Assembly: GCA_963575745.1 (NCBI GenBank)
Contig: CAUYUJ010016884.1
Location: forward strand, 100,001-145,000
DNA length: 45,000 bases
From: Prorocentrum cordatum
Lineage: Eukaryota; Sar; Dinophyceae; Prorocentrales; Prorocentraceae
Direction of reading: 5' to 3'
Positions 17,484-26,166 of the stretch are shown in pieces (the first letter of the stretch is position 1; each line of letters opens with the position of its first letter). The notes under the pieces are model-generated. The model searched no databases and had not been told where the DNA came from. It worked only from the letters and a program-made list of their open reading frames with translations. Made by a program: the position numbers and the translations under genes.

Positions 17484-18672
17484 CCCCAGACCGCGATGAG
17501 TACGAGGAGGAGCTGCTGCGCGGCGGGGATGTGTTCGACTGGGTCAGGCTCCCCGGCCCCGACTCGATCGCGGCGCAGGCTGGTCCGCACGCCGCCGACC
17601 ACCGGTTCCGCGTGCTGCCGACGGTCGCCGAGCTCACCCTGGCGCGCGTGCAGTGCTACCGCCGAATGGGGCTGGAGCCCCCGGCGGGCGTCGTCCACCC
17701 CTTGGTGGGCGGGGCACCCGTGGCCGGCGCGCCCGCAAGGGGGAGATGCCGCTGCGGTTGTCCCGGCCGCCGCGGGGGGAGGTCCAGCGGCTGGCGCCCC
17801 TGGTGTTGGTGCTGGTGGCGTTGCGGGCCCCCTGGGGGCAGGCGGCCCCGCCGGCGGCGCTGCGCCAGCCGCTGCACCTCCGCCCACCCTCTTGCCCGCG
17901 GCCGGCGCCCCTGGAGGGGTCGCCGCCGCGGACGGGGCTGTCCCGCCCCTGGAGGGGGCCTCGCTCGTCTCGCTGCTGCCCTCGGCCCTGCGCCCGGGCC
18001 CGCTGCCCCTCCCGCTCAGGCCGCGGGGGCAGGAGGCCCTGTCGCGCCGGCCGCCGCGGCGGCGCTTGGAGCTCCAACGCTTCTTCCTGCCGCGGCAGCT
18101 GCGCCTCCCCCGGCCGTCGGTGTTCATGGCGACGCTCGGGCGCGCCCAGTGCTGCACGATGCTACGGGCGGTCGTTTTCGGGAGTTCAGAGACGCAGTGT
18201 CGCTCTTCACGGAAGATGCGTGGGATGACTGGCCCGTGCGGGGTCTTAGAACTTGTTTATGGGTCTGCAGATTCATTGCATCGAGCGGGCGCACACCTCT
18301 CGGACGCTACAATAGATGGCGAGCAGATTGCAAACTCCAGCCTGGTGATCCCCATGTCGACTCGCACGAATGCGCATGCAGGTTGTTAGAGACTCTCGCG
18401 CGCTATGACCAGCTCAACTCGCCGAATGTTGCTTCGGCCGAATTGGCGGCCTGTGAGCCCCAGGTGGCCGAAGAGCGCCACCGGGACAGGATCGCGGGGG
18501 GAAGCGATGATCGCTTCGACACCCGCCTCGCGCGAGGCACGGAGCGGCAACCTGTGCTGAGTTTTGGAAGGAATACTCTGTGATGAAGGAGCGCCGGAAG
18601 GCGCGCGAGGAGCGCGTCCTGGCGCGCCCCAAGAAGGGCCCCAAGGGCAACACAGAGCAGGAGCAGGGGTGA
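17333..18672 (+). pseudogene. YR element 1, Gag-like protein (frameshifted)
   Basis: It starts at ATG 17333 with MAAAAAGGHPLGLVEGEFFA. The N-terminal part (to about 17738) parallels element 2's Gag. An Ala/Pro/Gly-rich linker continues in another frame (about 17740-17985) and then returns. The conserved core follows: WDDWPVRG, CLWVCRFIASSG, NRWRADCKLQPGDP and RLLETLARYDQLN (about 18210-18420). A further shift between about 18500 and 18550 leads to a basic tail containing MKERRKAREERVLARPKK, which ends at TGA 18670-18672. By position this would be the structural or nucleic-acid-binding protein; I know the core only as a recurring dinoflagellate element protein. At least three frame changes make this copy defective. 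Confidence 0.65.
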
Positions 18673-20990
18673 TGCTTCCCCGGCCAGCTGCGTCTCCGGC
18701 TGGCCTGCCTGCACGAGCTGAAATTAACTGCTCAGAGACGCCTGCCCAGTGTCCGGCTCGGCATCGGGACATCTTTCCGCTCCCTGCTCCTGGCGCTGGC
18801 TCTGACGCGCGCGCTAAAGCATCTCTCTCACGTGGCACCGCCCGGCGGCTGGCGCGAAACTCACGCTCTGGCCTGGGCTCGCGATGGTGAGGCTTGCCTC
18901 AATCAGTTTTTCGGTTTCGGTACTCCGCCCTCCTCGGTGCGGAATGCTAGTCAGGAGTGCGCCCTTCGGAACATCGAGTCGGCTTAGCTCGGTGCTCCCG
19001 CCCCTCCTGGCGAACCCTCGTTTCGCAAGGGGGCCCTCGACGCGCTCTTTGCTGGGTCAGGTCTCTACTCGGATGAGTCCTCTACTCAACGGCCGCATGT
19101 CAAGAGCAGCGTCTCTTGGCCCGCTAGGGGCAACGCTCCGTCGGCACTCGCCGACTGTCTCGCGCGGGACGACTCGGATTGGCTCGGCCGCTGGCGCGCT
19201 CATATGCTAAGATCGCCTGCTGCTGCGGAATCTCCGCGCGCGGAGCTGTGTCCGAATGGGCCCTGCACTGATCCAGTTCTGAAGCATCACCCGCTTGCTC
19301 ATGGCGATTTTGTTGCAGAGCTTAGGCAGCGCGGGATGGTGAAGCATCGCAGAGCCGCAGGACGTTCTGCCACCGTGGGCGTGTTTTTTGTCGCCAAAAA
19401 ATCTGGCGACCTCAGACTCATCTTTGACACGAGAGCTGCTAATACCAGTTTTGCCGACCCTCCTCGGACACGTCTTCCGACGCCGGGGGCCTTCTCGAGG
19501 TTCGAGAACGTAGGGAGGGAGACGTTCTTTGCAGCTTGTGACATCGAGTGTGCTTTTTATAGGCTTGCGATCCCCGACGGGCTTGACGAGGTGTCTAGGC
19601 TGCCCGCGATCGCTGCTAGGCATTTCGTGGAACTCGACGAGACCCCAGTGGCCCCTGGTGAAATGATTGCTCCGTGCGTCTGCGCCCTTCCGATGGGATG
19701 GCCCTGGGCCCTGCGCATCTGTCAGAGCGTTCTTCGACGCGCCCTGGTGAACGAGGATTTCGACGCCACGAACACGATCGAGGACGGACTGCCGGCTGCA
19801 TCTCTCCAGCGCGCGTCGGACACGGCGGGCGCTGGGCATGTCGATAACTTCATGATTCTTGGCTCGGATCGAGCCGCAGTTCAGGACGGCCTGGACAGAG
19901 CATGCCGCCGATTGGAGCCCTTGGGGCTTTCAGTGCATGAGTTCAGCCCTGCCAGCCGAGATGTGTCGTTCGTCGGTCTCGAGTTCACCAGCGGATCAAC
20001 GGTTTTGGTGAAGGCCAAAAACTTGTGGCGTCTTCGGTACGGAATCAAGGCTTTGCTCAGGCGTGGGGTGTGCAGCGGCTCGGCTCTTCAGGTAATCATG
20101 GGGCACATCACCTGGATTGCGCTTCTTCGGCGAGAGGTGCTGGCCTTTTTTGTCAGCGCTTCTTATAGGTATATGCAGTCTGTGGGCGAGACCCCGCAGA
20201 AGCCGTGGCCGAGTGTTCGGCAAGAGCTGTGGACGTTTCGGTCAATCCTCCCCCTCCTGTTCACCACGATCGATAGCCCTTGGCATAATGTTATTGCCTC
20301 CTCCGACGCCTCCCTCTTCGGCATCGGTGCGTGCACTCGCGTCGTGGCGCCGGAGCGCGATGGCGTCGTTGGTCGGCACGCAGAGCGCTGGAGGTATCAT
20401 GTTGCGGGCGCTGAGCGAGCTCGGAAAAACGCCCTCAACCTTCCCTCCGACGTCTGCGGGCAGCCCGCTGGCAGCTCGCTTCCTGCATGTCCTGATCGGG
20501 CGCCTCGAGACTTTGGAGACCCCGTGGTCAACATTGATAACGTCGACGAGTTCACACATGTTCAGAAGTTTCTAGGGGTTTCGGAGGCCAGGTTCGAGGA
20601 GGTGCCGAGGGGCTTCCTGGAGGGCCCGTGGGTCACCGCGCTCGCCTCGAAGGTCTTCGGGTCCGCCAACATCTTGGAGCTTGAAGGTGAGGCCCCCATG
20701 GTGGCCGCCAAGCACATCCTGAGGTCCTCGGAGGCGTTCAATCGGAGGGCGGCCCTGCTGGTAGACAGCTCGCCGTTGGCGCTCGCGGCCTGCAAGGGCC
20801 GAGGCGCCTCTCATCACCTTCTTCGGCCTCTTCGCAAGCTGGCCTGTTTATCGTTGGTGTCTGGGTCCCGGTTCCATCAGCTGGATCCCCTCGGAGTTCA
20901 ACCCTTCGGATGCACCCTCTCGGGGCAAGCTGGGCAGGTTCGTTGGGCCACGTCGCCGAGAGCGTCTGCAGCGTAGCCTTCCTGGCTCCA
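18673..20990 (+). pseudogene. YR element 1, Pol: reverse transcriptase and RNase H
   Basis: The Pol frame has a TAG at 18985-18987 and then runs open, with an ATG at 19204, to 20976. RT motifs: FFVAKKSGDLRLIFDTRAAN, motif A FAACDIECAFYRL, motif B CALPMGWPWALRICQ, and motif C HVDNF with Asp-Asn at 19843-19848 where Asp-Asp is expected. RNase H follows with ASSDASLFG (Asp at 20305) and LLVDSSPLA (about 20757). A frameshift near 20860 moves the end of RNase H to another frame, where WIPSEFNPSDAPSR (about 20882-20925) is the typical end of RNase H in DIRS-like elements. Copying of the element RNA is its family role. This copy is broken. Confidence 0.82.
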
Positions 20991-22340
20991 GCACTCCGGC
21001 GGCTGGCGCCCTTCCACCGCTTCCACCCTTCCCTGTGCTCTCGGAGGCGGACACCTCCGGTGGCGCCCGCGACGTCGGCATGGCGCCGAAGGCCGCTCGC
21101 GGGAGGCGGGCGCGGACGAAGGCTCGACCAGCGTCGCGGGCCGGCCTGCTCAAGGGGCAGCGAGCGTCGTCAGCGACCCGCCCGGCGCAGCAGTGGCAGG
21201 CGAGCGGCAGCCTCAGCCTGCTGGAGCGCCTGGCCATCAAGCCGGGCACCGAGCGCCTGCACCTGGGAGCGGCCGCCGCATTCGCCAGCTTTTGACAGAG
21301 CATCGGGAGGGACTGGAGCTCGCTGCAGGAGTTGGACACCCCCCTGCTGGTCTCGTACTTCAACGCGGAGTTCCTGGAGGGGTCGAGCGCCGAGGAGGCC
21401 TGGAAGCTGCTGGCCAGCCTGTCGCATTTCCTCCCGGAGCTCTACAAGGCGACGGCCGAGAAGCTCCCCAGAGCGACCCGCTGCCTGGTGGCCTGGCGGC
21501 GGAGGGCGCCTCCGCGCATGAGGCCCCCGCCCCCTCGAGCGGCGGCCCTTGCCCTGGCGGGCTGTCTTGGCCACTCGGGCCACCCGCGCACGTGCATCTG
21601 GGTGGCACTCACTCACGTTCATCGCCTACCTGCGGCCGCTCGAGACGTTCCAGCTGCGCGGCTCGCACTTGGTGGCGCCGAAGATCGCGGCCGGCCGCCG
21701 GCGCAGCTCGCGGGGGCTGCTCCTCCACGACGCGTCGGTCGGAGACCCGGGCAAGACGGGCATGTTCGACGCAGCTGTCCTGCTCGACCGCTGCGACTGG
21801 CTGCTGCCCTCGCTGGAGACCCTCAAGGCCCAGTCGCGCCCCGACGGCAGCCTCTGGGACTTCTCGCCCGCGGAGCTGCAGCGCCTCTTCTCGTCGCTGG
21901 TGCAGATCCTCGCCCTCGACCCGCTGTCGCCCCACTTCTATTCGCCGAGGCACGGCGGCGCGAGCGACGACCTCGTGACCGGCTCCAGGAGCCAAGAGGA
22001 GGTCAAGGTCCGAGGCCGGTGGGCCACCCTCACAAGTCTCAAGAGGTACGGGAAGACCACGCGCCTCCTCCTAGAGATGGCGAGGGTACCCGAGGACGCA
22101 TTTGTGCTAGGACGCGCCGTGGAAGCGAACTTCAGCAACGTGATGTCCGAGGGCTTCGCGGGTCCGCTGTCGGCGGCGCGGCTGCCCTCGCGCCTCGCCG
22201 CTGCGTTGGGCCCAGGCAGCGCCATCCTCCGCGGCCTGCCGTACCCTCGCGCTTTCGCCTCTACCGCCGCTGCCTGCATGATCAGTGCTGCTGAAAACTT
22301 GAAGAGTCACAGGTTGCATAGTCTTTATAGTGGCCTGTGA
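20991..22340 (+). pseudogene. YR element 1, tyrosine recombinase
   Basis: Continues from RNase H in the same frame, with a TGA at 21293-21295 and a frameshift near 21615. The N-terminal helical part is at about 21190-21600. The catalytic part, in the third frame, shows YLRPLETFQLRG (Arg at 21633), SPRHGGASDD (Arg-His at 21948-21953), EVKVRGRWATL, and KRYGK with the candidate nucleophile Tyr at 22047-22049. These match the Arg...His-Arg...Tyr signature of tyrosine recombinases, which join the circular DNA copy to the target. It ends at 22340, shortly before repeat B1. No methyltransferase domain follows, unlike element 2. Confidence 0.78.
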
Positions 22341-22376
22341 TGCGGCCCTAGCTGGCCATATTATTAATGTGGGATC

Positions 22377-22531
22377 GGGTGCGGTCTCGAGCTCGAGGCT
22401 CGATCGAATCTTCTTCTCGCTTCTTTCTTGCAGTCTGGGTTTCGCTCAGCGGCGGCACACGTCGCGTTGCCTTCGCGCTCTCACCACGATAAATATGCAT
22501 CGTCCTGGTCAGTGTAGTAAACGCCCGGGCT
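22377..22531 (+). repeat. YR element 1, repeat B1
   Basis: 155 bp starting GGGTGCGGTCTCGAGCTCGA and ending AAACGCCCGGGCT. It matches B2 (22653-22807) with few changes. It abuts A2 directly. Confidence 0.9.
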
Positions 22532-22606
22532 GGATGTTTTCACAATTTTACGCCAAGTAGTGACAGATCTGGCCGCACTCGAACTGTGTTCCGTAATTCT
22601 CAAGGC
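22531..22606 (+). repeat. YR element 1, repeat A2
   Basis: Second copy of the 76-bp A repeat (first copy 16805-16880). It joins B1 without a gap and is separated from B2 by 46 bases. Confidence 0.9.
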
Positions 22607-22652
22607 CCCCGCCCACCCTTCCTTGCTTGAGGCAAGACCACACTTTCGAATG

Positions 22653-22807
22653 GGGTGCGGTCTCGAGCTCGAGGCTCGATCGAATATTCTGTTCGCTTCT
22701 GTTTTGCAGTCTGGGTTTCGCTCAGCGGCGGCACACGTCGCGTTGCCTTCGCACTCTCACCACGTTAAATATGCATCGTCCTGGTCAGTGTAGTAAACGC
22801 CCGGGCT
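22653..22807 (+). repeat. YR element 1, repeat B2 (3' end of element)
   Basis: Second copy of the 155-bp B repeat. Directly after it an (AT)n-like stretch leads to the second YR element, so B2 marks the 3' boundary of element 1. Confidence 0.9.
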
Positions 22808-22858
22808 ATATAGATATATACATATATATGTGTACGTATACATATATATGTATATATA
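22808..22858. repeat. AT-rich alternating tract between the YR elements
   Basis: TATATA/CATATATATG alternation over about 50 bases. It separates B2 of element 1 from A1 of element 2. A similar ATATATAT run follows element 2 (29421-29435), and one precedes element 1 (16786-16793), so both elements probably entered AT dinucleotide sequence in the satellite spacer. Confidence 0.85.
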
Positions 22859-22937
22859 TGCGTTGTGCTTGCACATTAATGATCTCTTGCTGCGTTCAGT
22901 GCCGTATGTTGTACTTATGCTCAAGTTTTTTCCAGGA
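22859..22937 (+). repeat. YR element 2, repeat A1
   Basis: 79 bp starting TGCGTTGTGCTTGCACATTA and ending CTCAAGTTTTTTCCAGGA. It matches A2 (28855-28933) essentially perfectly, and A3 apart from a 5-bp gap and one extra T. Confidence 0.92.
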
Positions 22938-22950
22938 GAGGTTTTCCCTG

Positions 22951-23376
22951 ATGGGGGTTCAGTCTGCCCTCATCGAGACCTTCCAGTCCGCAGGGATCCG
23001 CGCTTTCGAGCTGCTGGCGCTGCGCCAGTCCCTCCTCTCGGCGGTGCCGCAGTGCCCCGCTGTCTCGCTGGCGTGCCCGCCCGCGAACGTCACGTGCCCC
23101 ATCCAGGTCTGCCCAGCGCTGGCCTGCCCCACGCCAGCGTGCCCCGTGCCGCTGGTGAACCTCTCCTGCCCGCCTGCAGGAGTGGAGCTCGGCCCTGACG
23201 GGCTTGACGTTCCCTCGGCCTGCTGGGGCTACCTGGCGGGAGTCTCTGCGGGGCTCGGGCTGGGCGGTGCAGTCTGGCGGCGGGGCGGCCGCACCGACGC
23301 TGAGGCGACAGGGGTAGGAGATCGAGCTCGAGTGCAGCTGCAGCTAATCAGGAGGCGCAATGGCGAGAGTAGGTGA
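22951..23376 (+). CDS. YR element 2, small Cys/Pro-repeat protein with hydrophobic segment
   Basis: 141 codons from ATG 22951, just after repeat A1. Residues 1-33 are helix-like (IETFQSAGIRAFELLALRQ). Residues about 34-76 carry eight Cys-Pro pairs at spacings of 5-8 residues (for example CPAVSLACPPANVTCP). A hydrophobic, Gly-rich segment near residues 95-112 (CWGYLAGVSAGLGLGGAVW) is followed by RRGGR, as in a membrane anchor with a positive cytoplasmic flank. The stop overlaps the Gag-like start by 17 bases, so the two could be translated from one RNA. The matching protein of element 1 supports a real gene. The function is unknown; membrane association is inferred only from hydrophobicity. 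Confidence 0.6.
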   Translation: MGVQSALIETFQSAGIRAFELLALRQSLLSAVPQCPAVSLACPPANVTCPIQVCPALACPTPACPVPLVNLSCPPAGVELGPDGLDVPSACWGYLAGVSAGLGLGGAVWRRGGRTDAEATGVGDRARVQLQLIRRRNGESR

Positions 23377-24823
23377 CTACGTGCTGTTCCAGTATGACCT
23401 ACCTGGACCGCCGGTGTATCATGAGAGGCTCGTGACAGGGGTCTCAATAGGGGATCCAGGTCTGGTCAGCACGTATTCGCCAGATGGAGACCACTATGCA
23501 GAGTACACGACGTCTGACGACCTCAGAGATGTGCGGTGGTCGGGGGCGCAAGGCGCGACCCCGCCTGGAGTCAACCCAGCCCGCGTCTACCGCTTCCGCC
23601 AGGCGCCGACGGCGGCCGAGGTCCAGCAGCTCATCCGCGAGGGCTCGCTCCTCGTCGGGGGAGTGGCTCCGCCTGCTGCCGCTGCCCCCGCTGCCGCTGC
23701 GGCGCCCGTGGCGGCTCCTCCCGCGGCGGCCGCACCACAGGGGGCCATGGTGCCTCGCGGGGCTGGCGTGGTGGGAGGGGTCCCGCGCGCTGGAGCCGCG
23801 GCCGCCCCCGCAGTGGCTGGCACAGTGTGGCTGGCGATCGAGGACTTCCAGGGTTTGCGGCGCGGCGAGCAGATGCCTGACCCTCTCCCTCAGGGCGCCG
23901 TCGTTCACGGGGAGCTGGCGCTGGTTCCTCAAGGAGGGGGTTTCGTCGGAGCTCGACTGGTGGCCCTGGCCGACGTGGACGCCTTCGTGGTGGACGACCT
24001 ACGCGCGCTGCCCGTGCGCTTCAACCAGCAGGGGGCGCGCCGCCGCCCATGCAGCGAGGCCGTGGACATGCAGATCGTCGACGAGCCTGAGGGTGGCATC
24101 ATGCTTCAGGGCCCGCGCACTACGGATTGGGTGCTGAGGTCGTATCGTGATGTTGGGCTCACGCCAGTCACTCACCATTCGAACTGGCTGAGGTCGGCAC
24201 GCATCCCTGATGGAGATCGCTCGGTTCACGAACACGAGGTGCTGTGCCACGTGCTGGAGGCCATCGTGACCGTGGACCAGCTCAACGCCCCAGCGCTCCA
24301 GAGCGCGGAGCTCGTCGTGCGCAGGATCCAGGTCATAGAGGACGCTCACTCGGCATCTCCCTCGAACCCAGACTACTCCGCGGCCGACGAGTTCATGGGC
24401 TGGGCCACTCATCGCCAGGGCGCCGCAGTCGCCCCCGACCTGCAGCGCCACGTGGCCGCGGGCATGCGCGACAGGGCCGCGATCCTCAAGGAGACTCGCA
24501 AGGCGAAGGAGGAGCAGAAGCTGCGCCGCGGCAAGGGGGGCGGCAGGACCGACGCCAGCGGTACTGGCGGGCAGGGATCACGACGGCTCCCAGTCGCGGG
24601 GGCTGGCCGGCCCGCGACGTACACAAGGCCTGTGGTGCCTCGGCGGCACGCACCTTCCGTCCTCGCACTGTTCCTGGCGCTGAGGGTCGTGGGGCACCGA
24701 CCGACTGTGGCCGCGGGGGCCCAGCGGCACGCACCTCGCGCCCTCCAGCCAGGGCAGGCTTCGGGGATCGCAAGGTACCGACCGTCCGAGGATCGTGTGA
24801 CATGGGACGCCCTCCTGGGCTGA
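23360..24823 (+). CDS. YR element 2, Gag-like protein
   Basis: 487 residues, intact. The start ATG 23360 lies inside the end of the preceding ORF. The N-terminal domain (residues 1-95, MARVGDYVLFQYDLPGPPVY) is followed by an Ala/Pro linker (about 100-150), a second folded-looking part (about 155-235) and the core homologous to element 1 (DWVLRSYRDVGLTPVTHHSN, then EVLCHVLEAIVTVDQLNAP, about 255-310). A basic segment KETRKAKEEQKLRRGKGG (about 376-393) parallels the KERRKAREE tail of element 1 and suits RNA binding. The C-terminus is Arg/Pro/Ala-rich. Its likely role is coat or ribonucleoprotein formation, inferred from position. The end overlaps the Pol start by 22 bases. Confidence 0.7.
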   Translation: MARVGDYVLFQYDLPGPPVYHERLVTGVSIGDPGLVSTYSPDGDHYAEYTTSDDLRDVRWSGAQGATPPGVNPARVYRFRQAPTAAEVQQLIREGSLLVGGVAPPAAAAPAAAAAPVAAPPAAAAPQGAMVPRGAGVVGGVPRAGAAAAPAVAGTVWLAIEDFQGLRRGEQMPDPLPQGAVVHGELALVPQGGGFVGARLVALADVDAFVVDDLRALPVRFNQQGARRRPCSEAVDMQIVDEPEGGIMLQGPRTTDWVLRSYRDVGLTPVTHHSNWLRSARIPDGDRSVHEHEVLCHVLEAIVTVDQLNAPALQSAELVVRRIQVIEDAHSASPSNPDYSAADEFMGWATHRQGAAVAPDLQRHVAAGMRDRAAILKETRKAKEEQKLRRGKGGGRTDASGTGGQGSRRLPVAGAGRPATYTRPVVPRRHAPSVLALFLALRVVGHRPTVAAGAQRHAPRALQPGQASGIARYRPSEDRVTWDALLG

Positions 24824-26166
24824 GTGCAGCTGACGATCGCCAACGTGATCTGTTCCCGCTGCCCTCCATTCAGCCGACTCCGCCTACTTCTGCGCCAGCG
24901 TCTACGTCGACGAGGCGAAGGCTGGCTCATAGGCGGCAGACGGAGCAGTGTGCCAATGATGCCATTGCGGGTCTCAACGCTCTCCATCCTCCTTGCGAGC
25001 AGCGTGGGCCCATCACGGCGGCCCAGCGACTCGCGACCGCCACCATTTTGAACGAGGTCAGGATGGCCCCGAAGTCTGACACTCACTTTTCTCGCCGTGG
25101 AGCCGCGAAGGAGCTCCTGGCCTCCAGCCTGTCCTACACCGCGGACGAGGCACCGAGTCCTGTGGTAAGGTACGTCAGATCCCGAGTCGACATCCCAGAA
25201 GTGGGTGCGGTCATACCTCCTGTCGAGTCGGTGCTTGACGGGGTCGGGAGGAGCTACGTGCTGGACTACGAGCAAGCGATGATGAAGACTCCTGACGAGT
25301 GGTCCCGCGTCTTGGATAGCGAGCCGCCCGTCACTCCCGATATGGACGAAGTTTTGAAGCGTGACCCTGTGGCGTACCACACCTTCATCGGCGACCTGGT
25401 GAAGGCTAACATGCTGGGGTTCACGTATCGCCCGAAGGACCTGGTCACCCCTTTCTTCGTGGCCAAGAAGAGTGGAGCACAGCGTCTTGTCTGGGACGCT
25501 AGAGTGCCAAATCGACGTTTTCGCGACCCGCCGCCGCTGGCCATGGGGACATCGGCTGCGCACGGTCGCCTCCAGCTACCTGATGATCGTGAGGAGGACG
25601 GCAGCTTCAGCACCAAGCTCTTCTGCGCCCAGGCTGATGTGCGCAACTACTTCTATGCTCTCGGCCTGAGGGAGGAGTTGGGACTGTTCTTCTCGCTGCC
25701 GCTGGTGTCGCAGGCTTCGTTGTCGCAATGGGGGGTTGAGGCAGTGGACACTCCCGAGGGCCCCTCAGGGGGCTGGGTGTGGCTTTTCCTGCGGGTCGTT
25801 CCGATGGGCTGGTCTTGGGCTTTCTGGCTTGGGCAGCGTGCGAATGCGCACGTCTGCTGCTCTGCCTCGGGGCTCGGTATCCCGCGGGTGCTGACCGATC
25901 ACGGTCCTGTGCCCCCGCTCGACGGGGGGGTCCCTTGCCTCCTCCCCTTTTGCGATAACATCAACGTCATCGGCACCGGCCCCGTCAGATGCAATGTCCT
26001 GATGCACCAGATCTGCGACGCCTGGAGGAAGCATGGCGTGCAGATCCACGAGGTGGTTGAGGCCGCTGACGTCTTCACCAGCCTCGGCCGCCTGATCGAC
26101 GGCGCGTCTGGGCGAGTTTTCCCACGGCCCGAGCGCTCCGAGCGCCTCCGCCAGGCCTCACTGTAG
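24802..26166 (+). CDS. YR element 2, Pol part 1: reverse transcriptase
   Basis: It starts at ATG 24802 within the Gag end, giving MGRPPGLSAADDRQRDLFPL. The RT core: TPFFVAKKSGAQRLVWDARV (about 25447), motif A FCAQADVRNYFYAL (about 25621), motif B RVVPMGWSWAFWLGQ (about 25795) and motif C PFCDNINVIG with Asp-Asn at 25954-25959. As in element 1, the second catalytic Asp is replaced by Asn. The frame stops at TAG 26164-26166 in the context CTG-TAG-CTA-G and continues open in the same frame into RNase H. The stop may be a mutation or a readthrough site. Confidence 0.82.
   Translation: MGRPPGLSAADDRQRDLFPLPSIQPTPPTSAPASTSTRRRLAHRRQTEQCANDAIAGLNALHPPCEQRGPITAAQRLATATILNEVRMAPKSDTHFSRRGAAKELLASSLSYTADEAPSPVVRYVRSRVDIPEVGAVIPPVESVLDGVGRSYVLDYEQAMMKTPDEWSRVLDSEPPVTPDMDEVLKRDPVAYHTFIGDLVKANMLGFTYRPKDLVTPFFVAKKSGAQRLVWDARVPNRRFRDPPPLAMGTSAAHGRLQLPDDREEDGSFSTKLFCAQADVRNYFYALGLREELGLFFSLPLVSQASLSQWGVEAVDTPEGPSGGWVWLFLRVVPMGWSWAFWLGQRANAHVCCSASGLGIPRVLTDHGPVPPLDGGVPCLLPFCDNINVIGTGPVRCNVLMHQICDAWRKHGVQIHEVVEAADVFTSLGRLIDGASGRVFPRPERSERLRQASL

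Larger units (their letters stand above)
16805..22807 (+). mobile_element. YR retrotransposon 1 with split direct repeats
   Basis: Ends are split direct repeats: A1 (16805-16880), internal ORFs, then B1 (22377-22531), A2 (22531-22606) and B2 (22653-22807). A1 and A2 are both 76 bp with only a few differences; B1 and B2 are both 155 bp. This A1-ORF-B1-A2-B2 order is that of PAT/Ngaro-type tyrosine-recombinase retrotransposons. The coding order is a small Cys/Pro protein, Gag-like, RT, RNase H and YR. Several stops and frameshifts make it defective. It lies in a 77-bp satellite directly before a second, different YR element. Confidence 0.85.

Noticed and set aside
24244-24801. Upstream part of the frame leading into element 2 Pol
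   Set aside because: It overlaps the intact Gag-like ORF in another frame and shows no Pol motifs; the ATG at 24802 is the better start.
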